DNA of 64,000 nucleotides from Spirosoma terrae (GCF_010435915.1 NZ_JAAFZH010000018.1:62001-126000); one strand, 5' to 3'; shown: positions 9,154-18,991, counted from the first letter of the stretch. Notes: generated from the sequence alone by a model not told the origin. Numbers and translations: made by a program.

Positions 9154-10937
9154 ATGTCTGTTATGAAACCGATTCTAAAATATACTGCCTATACCTTACT
9201 GCTTTCGGCCGTTACGCTTTCTGCCTGCAAGCAACAATTTCTTGACCTGGGTCCCCAGGGTGTCTATAGCGAAAGCGATTTATTGAGCAAAAAAGGAGTC
9301 GATGGGTTTCTGATCGATGCCTACGCTACGTTGGACGGCTCACAGGCGGCTAATTTCCTGGGATTCAGCGGATCATACAACTGGATATGGGGCAGTATCG
9401 CCGGTGGCGATGCCTACAAGGGAGGTACCAACTTTACCGATCAAAGCGAAATCAATCAGGCGATGCAATATGCAACTCCCAGCACGAACTCGCAGTTGCT
9501 CGCCCGTTGGAATGGGATTTTCGATGGCATTGGCCGGGCCAATATTGTGTTGCAGGCACTAGCCAAAACAACCGACCCAGCCCTGACCGATGCCCTGAAA
9601 AAACAAGTGGCCGCCGAGGCTCGTTTTCTGCGGGCTTTCCACCATTTTGAGGGAAAGAAAATCTTTGGCAACATTCCGTTTGTGGATGAGAAAGCCACCG
9701 ACTACAAAATCCCGAATACCGATGCGAGTGGCAATTACATCAACATCTGGCCCCAACTGGAAACAGATTTCAAATTCGCTTACGACAATCTGGACGAAGT
9801 GAAAACGGGTAAAGGGCGGGTCAATAAATGGACTGCCGGAGCCTATCTGGCAAAGGCCTATCTGTACCAGAATAAATTCACCGAGGCCAAAGCATTGTTT
9901 GATGTAATTATCGGGCAGGGGAAAACCAGTCAGGGCGTTAAGCTGGACCTGACAGCGAATTTTGGTGAGAATTTCCGCATTGCCACCCAGAATAGCAAAG
10001 AGGCTATGTTTGAAGTTCAAAGTGCGATTGGCGATGGTGCCAGCGACAATACGAACGGGTTTCGGGAAGCAATTTTGTGTTATCCGAATGGTATTGCAGG
10101 GGGCACAAACTCCTGGTTTTATCGGCCATCGCAAAATCTGGTCAATGCCTTCCGTACTGACGAAAATGGTTTGCCCCTGCTCAATACGTATAACGACGTC
10201 GATGTTACGTCGAATGAGACGGTACCAGATGCCAGCCCATTTACCCCTTATTCGGGCAATCTGGACCCTCGTTTAGACCATACCGTGGACGTCGGGGCAT
10301 TCCTTATCTGGACTGGGGCATGATGAGCGGCTTAGCCTTTACGGCTCCTCCGGGCGAGTCGATCACCAATGGCGGGCCATTTACGGGAAAGAAGCACGTC
10401 TTCTCATCGGCCGAGTATAGTTCCGGGCAGGTCGTTCGGGCGAGTTTTGGTATTGCCAGCGCGCTGAATTATGATCTGATGCGTTTTGCCGATGTACTGC
10501 TGATGGCGGCAGAATGCGAAGTGGAGGTGGGTAGTCTGGATAAAGCCCGTGAATACGTCAATCGGGTTCGTGCCAGAGCAGCGGCCTCACCCATCAAAAC
10601 AATAGACGGAACTACCAACGCGGCTAAATACGTAGTAAACCCCTATACAACAGCCTGGGCGAGTCAGGCGATTGCCCGGCAGGCTGTTCGGTTCGAGCGG
10701 AGAATCGAATTAGGAATGGAAGGCCACCGCTTCTTCGATCTGGTTCGTTGGGGAATAGCCGATCAGGTGATCAACAACGAATATTTACCTAAAGAAAGCA
10801 CCCGCCGTTCGCTGGCACTGGGCAATGGCGTTAAGTTCACGAAGAACAAGAGCGAATACCAGCCTATTCCAGACTATGCGATTACCCAGAGTTTTGTCAA
10901 TGGACAACCAACCTTAAAACAGAATCCTGGTTATTAA
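9154..10937 (+). pseudogene. SusD/RagB-family lipoprotein gene interrupted by a one-base frameshift
   Basis: Surface glycan-binding partner of the preceding SusC. The N-terminus has a lipoprotein signal with Cys at residue 25 (LSACKQQ). SusD helical repeats follow (RFLRAFHHFEGKKIFGNIPFVDE; KWTAGAYLAKAYLYQNKF). The first frame runs to a stop at 10321-10323; the downstream frame (from about 10290) continues the protein with the conserved RRGIPYLDWGMMSG, DVLLMAAECEVEVG and the RRIELGMEGHRFFDLVRWG end. The join falls inside TVxRRGIPYLDWG at about 10285-10290 and needs one extra base, so a base has been lost in the genome or in the sequence. Combined length would be about 594 residues, normal for SusD. 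If real, the protein is truncated near residue 389. Confidence 0.85.
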
Positions 10938-11242
10938 GCGCTGATTCTCGGCTTTTGTTTCGAAGGCATTCTCCTCTCTCTACGGGGCTAATCGTGTAGT
11001 TTACCACCCCCAACCCCCTCCTAAAACAGGAGGGGGCTAAAAAAAGCTCTGGAGTTTTGGAGTCCCCTCCTGTTTTAGGAGGGGGTTGGGGGTGGTAAAT
11101 AGGGTAAAACAAACCAAATTTACCATTCACATGAAGCCCTTACAAGACTGGCCCTAACAGAAGTTGAAAACTGGCCTCATTATCGAATACATATTGTTAG
11201 TAATCAACCTGTCCCTTCAGCATCCATTTGTTCCGAAACGTA
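10938..11242. other. Intergenic region downstream of susD-like gene
   Basis: Roughly 305 bases without a credible gene. It is dominated by the large inverted repeat at 11001-11098. The remainder up to 11242 shows no ORF of note and presumably carries the promoter of the quinoprotein gene, although no clear element could be picked out. Confidence 0.5.
11001..11098. repeat. 35-bp perfect inverted repeat (REP-like, possible terminator)
   Basis: Arms 11001-11035 and 11064-11098 are exact reverse complements of 35 bases around a 28-base loop. Each arm is itself a hairpin (CCCCCTCC-TAAAACA-GGAGGGGG), so the region can form a nested cruciform. The GGGGG-rich core resembles dispersed REP-like palindromes seen in many bacterial genomes. 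It lies after the SusD stop codon and could end or protect that transcript. Confidence 0.75.
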
Positions 11243-13393
11243 ATGAAACGCATCCTTTCACCTGTTCTTTTCCTGTCAGTGGTTCTCTTAACGGCTTTTC
11301 AACTAACCTATAAAGAACGAAAAACGGAGTTGAGTACCGAATGGCCTGAATATTTGGGCGGGCCTGATCGCAATCATTATTCGACCCTGGATCAGATCAA
11401 CACCAGTAACGTTAACCAGCTTAAGATAGCCTGGGAATATCACTCCCGCGACTCGGGGCAGGTGCAGTGCAATCCAATTATTGTCGATGGCACACTCTAC
11501 GCAGTGACGGCCTCGAATCAGCTGGTGTCGCTCGATGCAGCTACGGGTCAAGAAAAGTGGCGCTACGTAGAACCGGGTACCAAAACGTTCAATACGAACC
11601 GGGGTGTTACGTACTGGAAAAGCAATCGGGCCGACGATACCGAGCCCGCACGTATCCTGTACGCCTACGGCTCCTCGCTTTACGCCATTGATGCACAGAC
11701 CGGGCAGCCAATCACCAGCTTTGGCGAAAACGGGCGAGTTAGTCTTAAGGCCGGACTAGGTGAATCAGCGAAAGATAAATTTGTTATTTCGAACACGCCG
11801 GGTACCCTGTTCGAGGATTTGCTGTTCATGCCGCTACGTGTCTCGGAAGGGGCGGATGGAGCACCCGGATCTATTCAGGCGTTTAATGTACGAACGGGTA
11901 AACTGGCTTGGGTTTTTCATACGATTCCGCATCCGGGCGAATTTGGCTATGACACCTGGCCTAAAGAGACCTATAAAAACACTGAAGTAGGCGCGGCCAA
12001 TAACTGGGCGGGTATGGCCATTGATCGCAAACGCGGCATCCTCTATGTACCGACGGGCTCAGCCGGATTTGATTTTTACGGCGGAAATCGTAAAGGGCAA
12101 AACCTGTTTGCCAATTGCCTGCTGGCCCTGGATGCCCGAACCGGGAAACGGATCTGGCACTACCAACTTGTTCATCATGATGTTTGGGACCGTGATTTGC
12201 CCGCTCCACCAAACCTGATCACGCTTCGGATGAAGGATCGATCGGGCGCCACGAAAACAATCGATGCGGTGGCTCAGGTAACCAAGAGTGCCCACGTCTT
12301 TATTTTTGATCGGGTGACAGGTAAGCCGCTTTTCCCCATTCGGGAGGTTCCCGTTCCTAAATCGCCTTTACCGGATGAAGCGACCTGGCCTACGCAACCC
12401 ATCCCAACCTTACCCGCGCCTTTTGCCCGGCAAACCATTGCCGAAACAGATTTAAACCCCTATGCTACAAACCGCGATTCGCTGATCGCGCAGTATCGTC
12501 GGGCCAGAAAAGGAACTTATCAGCCGCTGAGTAAAACCCCAACGCTACTATTACCGGGAGCAGATGGAGGGCCGGAATGGGGTGGTGCGGCCGTTGATCC
12601 CGAAGGGATTATGTATGTGAACGCCAATGAAATGGCCTGGATGTTTAGCCTCAGCGACAATCCTAAAGTAGATGAGCTGGCGCATTTAAGTCCCGGCAAT
12701 CGACTCTATACAACCTATTGTGTCGCCTGTCATGGAACGGACCGAAAGGGGAATCCATCCAGTGGCTATCCATCGCTCGTAAACATCGGTCAACGGCGCG
12801 ACCGGGAGTACGTATCCAAATTGATTACCAGCGGGAAAGGAATGATGCCCGGTTTCGCAGGTATTACGGCCGAGCAAAAGCAGGCGCTACTGGCTTTTTT
12901 GTTTAACGATGAGAAAGTAGAAACTGTCGCTACGTCTCCCGGTTCGAAGCCCAAACAGGGGCCTTACGTTCCGTATCGGTTCAACGGTTACACGAAATTT
13001 TTAGACAGCAAAGGCTATCCCGCCATCAAGCCACCCTGGGGTACGTTAACGGCCATCAACCTCAATACGGGACAGCAGGTTTGGCAGAAAACACTGGGCG
13101 AGTTTCCTGAACTAACCCGGCAAGGAATTCAGCCAACCGGGACAGAGAACTACGGAGGTCCGGTTATTACAAAAGGAGGGCTGTTATTCATTGCGGCAAC
13201 GAAAGACGGTATGTTCCGGGCTTATGACAAAAAAACCGGCCAATTACTTTGGCAAACCCAATTGCCAGCCGCCGGTTTTGCCACGCCCAGTACGTATGAG
13301 GTGAACGGGAAGCAATATATCGTAGTCGCTTGTGGAGGCACAAAATTAGGGACTAACAAAGGGGATAGTTACGTTGCCTTTGCTCTTCCTTAA
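11243..13393 (+). CDS. PQQ-dependent dehydrogenase (glucose/alcohol quinoprotein type) with inserted cytochrome c domain
   Basis: Periplasmic quinoprotein of about 716 residues that would oxidise a sugar or alcohol and pass electrons to its own heme. After a signal peptide (1-20, FLSVVLLTAFQ) comes the WPEYLGGPDRNHYSTLDQIN start typical of PQQ dehydrogenases and propeller blades with AATGQEKWRY, GKRIWHYQLVHHDVWDRDLPAPP and GGPEWGGAAVDPE. A heme c site CVACH at residues 493-497 lies between the main propeller and the last blades (GTLTAINLNTGQQVWQ; GQLLWQTQLPA), so the cytochrome is inserted rather than appended. A TTG at 11228 is an alternative start; ATG 11243 begins the signal peptide exactly. 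Substrate unknown; a sugar is plausible given the uptake genes beside it. Confidence 0.88.
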   Translation: MKRILSPVLFLSVVLLTAFQLTYKERKTELSTEWPEYLGGPDRNHYSTLDQINTSNVNQLKIAWEYHSRDSGQVQCNPIIVDGTLYAVTASNQLVSLDAATGQEKWRYVEPGTKTFNTNRGVTYWKSNRADDTEPARILYAYGSSLYAIDAQTGQPITSFGENGRVSLKAGLGESAKDKFVISNTPGTLFEDLLFMPLRVSEGADGAPGSIQAFNVRTGKLAWVFHTIPHPGEFGYDTWPKETYKNTEVGAANNWAGMAIDRKRGILYVPTGSAGFDFYGGNRKGQNLFANCLLALDARTGKRIWHYQLVHHDVWDRDLPAPPNLITLRMKDRSGATKTIDAVAQVTKSAHVFIFDRVTGKPLFPIREVPVPKSPLPDEATWPTQPIPTLPAPFARQTIAETDLNPYATNRDSLIAQYRRARKGTYQPLSKTPTLLLPGADGGPEWGGAAVDPEGIMYVNANEMAWMFSLSDNPKVDELAHLSPGNRLYTTYCVACHGTDRKGNPSSGYPSLVNIGQRRDREYVSKLITSGKGMMPGFAGITAEQKQALLAFLFNDEKVETVATSPGSKPKQGPYVPYRFNGYTKFLDSKGYPAIKPPWGTLTAINLNTGQQVWQKTLGEFPELTRQGIQPTGTENYGGPVITKGGLLFIAATKDGMFRAYDKKTGQLLWQTQLPAAGFATPSTYEVNGKQYIVVACGGTKLGTNKGDSYVAFALP

Positions 13394-13556
13394 AAAGGAT
13401 GACTAGGCTGCGTTACGTTTATGGGTAATGCTCACTACGTATCAATAACCACTACGTACTGGTAATCAGCACATAAAGTCGCTAACCTGAAAAATAGTAA
13501 AATACCTGTACTGTAAAATTTTTACCAGTTAGGATTAAGGATAGGTTTGTAAAATC

Positions 13557-13582
13557 CCGGCGGAATTTCTGCCGGTTTTTTT
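13557..13582 (+). terminator. Intrinsic terminator after the quinoprotein gene
   Basis: CCGGC(9-base loop)GCCGG followed by a run of seven T. It sits 165 bases past the quinoprotein stop codon and before the next gene on the same strand, separating the two transcripts. Confidence 0.65.
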
Positions 13583-13674
13583 GTGCCTTAGCCCGATATC
13601 GAATGCTGGTACACCATTGGTATAATTACGCAGCGGAGTTCTTTTAGAATGAGTTACCACACTCATTATTCTCT

Positions 13675-16600
13675 ATGCGCTGCTCATTCGTCATTGGCTG
13701 GATAACTGCCGTTCTATTGGTAGGATCAATCAGTATAGGTTATGGACAACCAACAGCTGTACTGACCGGCTATGTAGTGGATGCCGCTTCCGGAAAACCC
13801 ATGCCGTTTGCCAATGTGTACGTGAATGGGAGCACGCGGGGGGCCGTAACCGACGAAAAAGGAGCGTATAGTCTTACAGGTATCCCCCTGGGCACGGTGG
13901 AGATTGTCGCTTCCTTCATTGGCTACCAACCCGATAAACACACCTTCCGATTTGATAATCCCTCCCCACAAAAAGCCACGTTTCGACTAACACCAAGTGA
14001 GCAAATGCTGGCGGCCGTAACCGTACGAGGCAATTCGAAACTTTGGGAGCGACACCTTCGTCAGTTTCAAAAACAACTCTTCGGCGAGCCGTTTGGTGGG
14101 CAGTGTGTGCTGGTCAACAGCGACGTTCTCAGTTTTAAAGAAGAGAACGGCCATCTCTATGCAACGGCAAACGAGCCTTTGACCATTGACAATCAAGCCT
14201 TAGGCTACCGACTCATCTATGATTTGCAACATTTCGATGCGGCTGCATCAGGTAATGTATATCTGGCCGGTACCGCCCGTTTCGAAGAAGTAAAACCAGA
14301 AAACGAACGCCAGGCCAACCGCTTTCGACGGAACCGGCTTACCGCCTACACAGGATCGATTCGTCATTTAATGGCTAGCCTGATTGACGATACGTTCGGG
14401 CAGGCTGGCTTTCAGGTTTATCAGGAAGATGTCTCCAAGGCGATCCCCCTCGACCATCGGACAAGTACACTTACCGCTGCTATTCATGACTATAAACGTC
14501 TGATACCCATTAAGGCATCTACGGCCATACAACCTGGTCGATTATCGACCGAGCGTCGATTGGTCTCGCCGATGAAGCTGATCATATTCTATACCCATGC
14601 CGTCTCGAATTTTTCGCCATATCCCGATGCACGCTACGCCTATACGGAAATAAAACTACCAACCGGGCAACTGCAAATGACCGTCGATGGAGTAATTACC
14701 ATACCTGAAGGGATGGAAGCGAAAGGCTCGATGGGCAACGACCGACTATCAACGATGTTACCCGCCGACTGGAAACCCGATGGTAATCAGCAGGAGGCTC
14801 TGGCAACAGATCAGTTGGCAACTCAGGGCAAGCTCGCTCCACCCGATGCCCGCCTGGAACGTATCGCCACCACCTTCAACGAGCGCTTCAAACTACTGTC
14901 GCCCAGCTTGTTTGTACATATCGACAAGCCCCTTTACGCCACAGGAGATCGACTCTGGATGAGTACCTACTTGCTCGATGCGGCCAATCACCAGCGACCC
15001 AGTGGCGAAACGGCCATTCATGTCGACTTGCTTTATCCCGGTGGAAAATTGGTACAGCACCAGTGGGTACGTATCGCAGAGGGACGGGGCGAAGGTCATT
15101 TCCGACTATCGGATACGCTCAGCACGGGAACGTATCGCCTGCGCGCCTATACCGATGAGGATAATGCCCAACGGCGGCCAGCCTTCGAGCGATCGGTGGC
15201 GATCTATAATCTGTTTAAGAACGAGTTACCAATACGTAGTGATTCTATTTCTCCGCCAGTAGACATTCAGATTTTACCGGAAGGAGGCCGCTGGATGTCG
15301 GGACTACCCGCGCGACTGGGCATAAAGATTGTTCAGCCCGATGGATATGGTTTACCCATTGACGGACGTATCGTCGACGATCAGGGCGCTGACGTTGTTC
15401 ATTTCAAAACGAATCGGCAAGGAATGACCAGCGTATTGATGGAGCCAAAGCCACAGCGGACGTACTACGCCGACATTACGTATAACAACCAGCCACAACG
15501 CGTTCCGTTGCCCAAACCCGACACGGAAGGATTACTGCTGTCGGCCGATGCCACCAGCGACACCACTCGGCTCGCGTTAACCATCTTAAGCACCAACCGA
15601 TCCACTATCGACTCCGCCTATATACTGATTCAGCAGCGTGGCCGGGTAGTTGACCAGCGAAAGATTCTCCTGCAAAATGGGTTGGCGAAGGTAAGCTTGC
15701 CCATGATGAGCTGGTTGCCGGGACTAGCCCAAATTACCCTGTACGACGCCAGCGCTAAGCCGCAAGCCGAGCGATTAGTTTTTATACCCGAATTCATTGC
15801 GCCGGTACGAGTCTTCATGAGCGCTAACAAACCACGCTATCAGCCTCGTGAGCAGACCACGCTGAGTATCAACCTGACCGACAATGGATCGCCAGCACTA
15901 GCCGCTCTATCTGCGTCGATTACCGATGCGGATAAAGTACCCGCCGATACTGCCGACGCTACGTTACCAACGCACTTGCTGCTAACGGGCGAGCTCCGGG
16001 GACGTATCGAAAACCCTAACCAATACGTAGCGAATCGCTCTTCCGAGATCAGTAAAGCCCTGGACGATCTGCTGCTAACCCAAGGCTGGCGACGCGTGCG
16101 TGGCACATCCAACATGGATTCGCTGGGTGGCGTATCGCTGATGGGTCGCATTTTGACGGCAAAAAATCAGCCCATACCTGGCGCGCAGATTATGGTGGCG
16201 TCGACTGCGACCGGGCAATCGTTCGTCAAATCGGCGGGAGCGGATGAAAAAGGGCATTTCCGGCTGGCAGGGCTTGCCATTCGTGATACGATTTCATTAG
16301 TTGCCCAACTCATGGATCGTCAATTAAAGAAATTTCCGACCAACGATGCCCGTCTGATTCTGGAGACACCGGGCGCCCAATGGGAAACTGAAAAAATGAC
16401 CCGTGTATCAAACTGGTCGACATTGCGCTCTCACCTGGATGCCGCCCGCGTCCGGCAGGAAGCAAACGTCGATTTATACCGCGATCAATCAGCGAAAGTA
16501 TTGCAGGAAGTGGCGGTCCGCGCCCGAAAATACGAAGATCGGCCTGAGGATATCCAAATGCGTAGTTTGCACAATCAGGCCGATGCCGTTCTGGTATTCG

Positions 16601-17226
16601 ACGATAAATCACCCGCCTACCAGAACCTATACGAAATGATTCAGGGGCGACTAACAGGCGTAACGGTTACTCGAGAAGGAGCCTTTGTCGCGCGTAGCTA
16701 TAAGGTGTTTATACGGGGCGTGAGTAGTTTCAAAAGTGGTATGCAACCCTTGTATTTGATGGATGGGACGCCCATTCAGGACCCCGACGGCAATGCGTTG
16801 CTGCAATTCAACCCAGGCGATATTGAACGTATTGAATTAGTAAAAAATGCTGGTTCAGCCGGTATATATGGGGTTCGGGGCGGGAACGGAGTCATTGCTT
16901 TTTACACCAAACGCAGACGGTCTATGCAGGGCAAAGCGAATTCTAAGGAAGGTATGACCCCCATTCAATTCATTGGTTATCCGTCGTTGCAACGTGAGTT
17001 CTACGTACCACGCTATGATACGGACGTAGCGCCCGGCAGCATTTCTGGTCCCGTTGATCACCGGGACGTATTATACTGGAAACCACTCATGCAAACCGAC
17101 AGCCAGGGGCGCAGCCAATTGCGTTTTCCGCTGTCGGACGTAGTACGAACGGTACGCGTGGAGATACAAGGCATTACAGCCGATGGCCGGCCTGTGCTGG
17201 GCGTTCAGTTAATCCGGGTTCAGTAA
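13675..17226 (+). CDS. Large exported protein: carboxypeptidase-regulatory, macroglobulin-like and TonB-plug domains, no barrel
   Basis: 1183 residues with a signal peptide (cleavage near GYGQ, residue 25). Domain order: carboxypeptidase-regulatory beta-sandwich (about 27-110, GYVVDAASGKPMPFANVYVNG); a DUF-like region (110-400); an MG2-type macroglobulin domain from LFVHIDKPLYATGDRLWMSTYLLD (about 418); several beta-sandwich segments; a second regulatory domain near 825 (GRILTAKNQPIPGAQI); then a TonB plug near 985-1085 with LYLMDGTPIQDP and IERIELVKNAGSAGIYGVRGGNGVI. The protein ends about 100 residues later, with no beta-barrel. Such proteins are widespread in Bacteroidota but their job is unknown; they may present the plug as a docking piece or act as envelope scaffolds. 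Its own transcription unit is suggested by the terminator upstream. Confidence 0.75.
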   Translation: MRCSFVIGWITAVLLVGSISIGYGQPTAVLTGYVVDAASGKPMPFANVYVNGSTRGAVTDEKGAYSLTGIPLGTVEIVASFIGYQPDKHTFRFDNPSPQKATFRLTPSEQMLAAVTVRGNSKLWERHLRQFQKQLFGEPFGGQCVLVNSDVLSFKEENGHLYATANEPLTIDNQALGYRLIYDLQHFDAAASGNVYLAGTARFEEVKPENERQANRFRRNRLTAYTGSIRHLMASLIDDTFGQAGFQVYQEDVSKAIPLDHRTSTLTAAIHDYKRLIPIKASTAIQPGRLSTERRLVSPMKLIIFYTHAVSNFSPYPDARYAYTEIKLPTGQLQMTVDGVITIPEGMEAKGSMGNDRLSTMLPADWKPDGNQQEALATDQLATQGKLAPPDARLERIATTFNERFKLLSPSLFVHIDKPLYATGDRLWMSTYLLDAANHQRPSGETAIHVDLLYPGGKLVQHQWVRIAEGRGEGHFRLSDTLSTGTYRLRAYTDEDNAQRRPAFERSVAIYNLFKNELPIRSDSISPPVDIQILPEGGRWMSGLPARLGIKIVQPDGYGLPIDGRIVDDQGADVVHFKTNRQGMTSVLMEPKPQRTYYADITYNNQPQRVPLPKPDTEGLLLSADATSDTTRLALTILSTNRSTIDSAYILIQQRGRVVDQRKILLQNGLAKVSLPMMSWLPGLAQITLYDASAKPQAERLVFIPEFIAPVRVFMSANKPRYQPREQTTLSINLTDNGSPALAALSASITDADKVPADTADATLPTHLLLTGELRGRIENPNQYVANRSSEISKALDDLLLTQGWRRVRGTSNMDSLGGVSLMGRILTAKNQPIPGAQIMVASTATGQSFVKSAGADEKGHFRLAGLAIRDTISLVAQLMDRQLKKFPTNDARLILETPGAQWETEKMTRVSNWSTLRSHLDAARVRQEANVDLYRDQSAKVLQEVAVRARKYEDRPEDIQMRSLHNQADAVLVFDDKSPAYQNLYEMIQGRLTGVTVTREGAFVARSYKVFIRGVSSFKSGMQPLYLMDGTPIQDPDGNALLQFNPGDIERIELVKNAGSAGIYGVRGGNGVIAFYTKRRRSMQGKANSKEGMTPIQFIGYPSLQREFYVPRYDTDVAPGSISGPVDHRDVLYWKPLMQTDSQGRSQLRFPLSDVVRTVRVEIQGITADGRPVLGVQLIRVQ

Positions 17227-17650
17227 CGTAGCTGGTTATCGATTCCGGGAGTTATTTTACCTGCGCTACAACTAACCCCGTATAAACAATAACCCATCGC
17301 ATAAGCAACTTATCCAACGCTCACCTTTGACAAAGTTTTGAACCGCCCGGCGGTCCGATTTGTCAAAGGTGAGCGTAAAGCAGACGAAAATCAATTAAAA
17401 GTAAGTTAAGTCTTTTACAGAAAAGATTGACTACGCAACAGGAAGCCCTGTTTTATCGTACTATAGGATACAATTCGTCCTGAAGACGAACTGATCCTTA
17501 TTTGATTAAGAACAGGTAAGCGTTATCGTCGTCGCGCGGGTCGTATAAGATAAGTTAATCTTCAAGCTCCTCAAGCTAGCGCAGAAAAAGAGGTAGCAGG
17601 AACTGCCCCCACTCCTTCACGCTTGTATCGCAAACGAACAGGCTCGATTC
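17227..17650. other. Intergenic region holding copy 1 of a duplicated leader and a gene remnant
   Basis: About 420 bases. It contains a strong hairpin (17318-17375), copy 1 of a 134-bp duplication (17373-17506), and, on the minus strand immediately beyond the TAG of the 193-residue gene, 24 further readable codons (about 17576-17648). No intact gene is present. Confidence 0.6.
17318..17506 (+). repeat. Duplicated leader element, copy 1 (hairpin plus 134-bp direct repeat)
   Basis: A 17-bp perfect stem (17318-17334 with 17359-17375) is followed by 134 bases (17373-17506) that match 19233-19366 with one difference (A at 17484 versus T at 19344). In copy 2 the sequence runs straight into the start codon of a secreted subtilase; here it ends at TTTGATTAAG with no gene after it. 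It therefore looks like an orphaned promoter/5' leader left by a duplication or by loss of a neighbouring paralogue. Confidence 0.85.
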
Positions 17651-18232
17651 CTAAAACCGTTGATATTGAACGTTATTACGAGCTAGTAACAGCATTTTTT
17701 TCTTGCGATCCAGGATGGTGAAATAATGTTTGAATGCCGGTTTGAGCGTATCAGCCCGATTATCGCATAGATACAAGCTACGTACTTGGGTAAATGATGA
17801 ATAGTAAGGATCGGGCCTATAAGTATAAAGCCAAAAGTCAATGCTGGTGTCATGATAAACTCCTGACACAAAGTTTCGATTCAGGAAGCTTAACAATAAC
17901 AACAAGCGACGGACCTCCCCTTTTTTCATATCCTTAAAAGCCGGATTGGCAAAGGTGAGCGTATCGAAGCGACCAACACTTTCTCCTCGAAAATACATGA
18001 TACTATCCCAAGGCTGAACAACACAATTCATAAATTGGGGAGCTTTGATGGTCTCGATATTTTGACAAATCTGCCGTAAAGTCCGTATAGAGTCCTCCAT
18101 GGCTTGAGCAGAATCAACAAACCGGATTTGCTGTCGTTCGAGAGGGGGCTGATAATACTGATACAGTCCATAACCCAGGCCACTTAGTACAGCCAGCACC
18201 AGCAAAAACTTGATTCTCTTACGTTTACTCAT
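17651..18232 (-). CDS. Hypothetical membrane-anchored protein
   Basis: 193 residues, not recognised. The N-terminus MSKRKRIKFLLVLAVLSGLGYGLY is a signal anchor (basic start, one hydrophobic helix at about 8-25); the rest should be periplasmic. Visible features are a Cys pair (residues ~55 and ~69), FANPAFKDMKKGEVRRLLLLLSFLN near the middle and a basic tail. It is followed downstream by the next minus-strand sequence without a gene, and preceded by another unknown minus-strand gene 87 bases upstream. Directly after its TAG the same frame continues for 24 codons, so the present C-terminus may be shortened. Confidence 0.6.
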   Translation of the reverse strand: MSKRKRIKFLLVLAVLSGLGYGLYQYYQPPLERQQIRFVDSAQAMEDSIRTLRQICQNIETIKAPQFMNCVVQPWDSIMYFRGESVGRFDTLTFANPAFKDMKKGEVRRLLLLLSFLNRNFVSGVYHDTSIDFWLYTYRPDPYYSSFTQVRSLYLCDNRADTLKPAFKHYFTILDRKKKMLLLARNNVQYQRF

Positions 18233-18244
18233 TGCATTCCTTTA

Positions 18245-18302
18245 AAAGTAGTTTTCTCCCCTCCGTGCTTGAAACGTAGACGATTGGGGAGAAAACTACT
18301 TT
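18245..18302. repeat. 17-bp perfect inverted repeat between two unknown genes
   Basis: AAAGTAGTTTTCTCCCC at 18245-18261 is exactly inverted at 18286-18302 around a 24-base loop. It lies in the 87-base gap between two minus-strand genes. Read on the minus strand it could terminate or stabilise the message of the upstream gene. Confidence 0.7.
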
Positions 18303-18319
18303 GACTTAACCCTTTTTGC

Positions 18320-18991
18320 TCACTTTGCCGGAACCTTGGAGCTATAGTTCCTAGGCATATACAGCCGTTCAACCTCGGCATCTGACTTGTACAATATGAA
18401 ATCGACGTGAGTATTAGGGAGGGTTTTACCTCCTATGCCTTCTGGAATCGCTAACCCGGTATTGCGCAATGTAATGGTCATGCACTCACTAACCCTAAGA
18501 ATATACACATACATTGTACGACCTTTTAGATACCGTTGCCAAGGAGAGTCAGATGCCGAATAAACGGTCGCTGGAAATGCTCTAAATGTTTTTCCCGTCT
18601 CACGCTCAATCATGGTACGCAACGAATCGAACGAATAATATTTATTGCGAACAGTAAACCTATATTCCAGAATAGGTTCGTCATAATTATCCTCAGCACG
18701 CTCTCTAGGGTCATTATCAAGAGTAATTTGGTACTTCGCGTGCTTTAAAGAGAAGCTTATGATCGACTTATCTTTTTGCTGGAGGAGCGTCGTATCTTTC
18801 GTAAAGGTCCCTCCTCCCCAAAATTTCATATTGTATGATTGGGCAATCTGCCCGACTGTGGCTGGATAAGGAATTCGTAGATCGCCAAATCGAAATTCTC
18901 CTGCCAGGCAGATCGCTGGTTGTTGTTTTCTGATTTGGAATCCACTAATAACGCCAACCAATACAATGAATAGTACGCTGGATAGACGCAT
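18320..18991 (-). CDS. Hypothetical exported protein
   Basis: 223 residues, not recognised. Residues 1-18 (MRLSSVLFIVLVGVISGF) form a signal peptide or anchor, so the protein should be in the periplasm or envelope. The body is mixed, with FRFGDLRIPYPATVGQIAQ near residue 35, an acidic patch DNDPRERAEDNYDEP near 92-106, and a Cys near 165. It precedes the 193-residue unknown gene on the same strand and may be its operon partner. Confidence 0.6.
   Translation of the reverse strand: MRLSSVLFIVLVGVISGFQIRKQQPAICLAGEFRFGDLRIPYPATVGQIAQSYNMKFWGGGTFTKDTTLLQQKDKSIISFSLKHAKYQITLDNDPRERAEDNYDEPILEYRFTVRNKYYSFDSLRTMIERETGKTFRAFPATVYSASDSPWQRYLKGRTMYVYILRVSECMTITLRNTGLAIPEGIGGKTLPNTHVDFILYKSDAEVERLYMPRNYSSKVPAK

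Noticed and set aside
9559-10134. 191-codon minus-strand open frame inside the SusD gene
   Set aside because: Antisense to a well-supported SusD coding region and without any recognisable domain.
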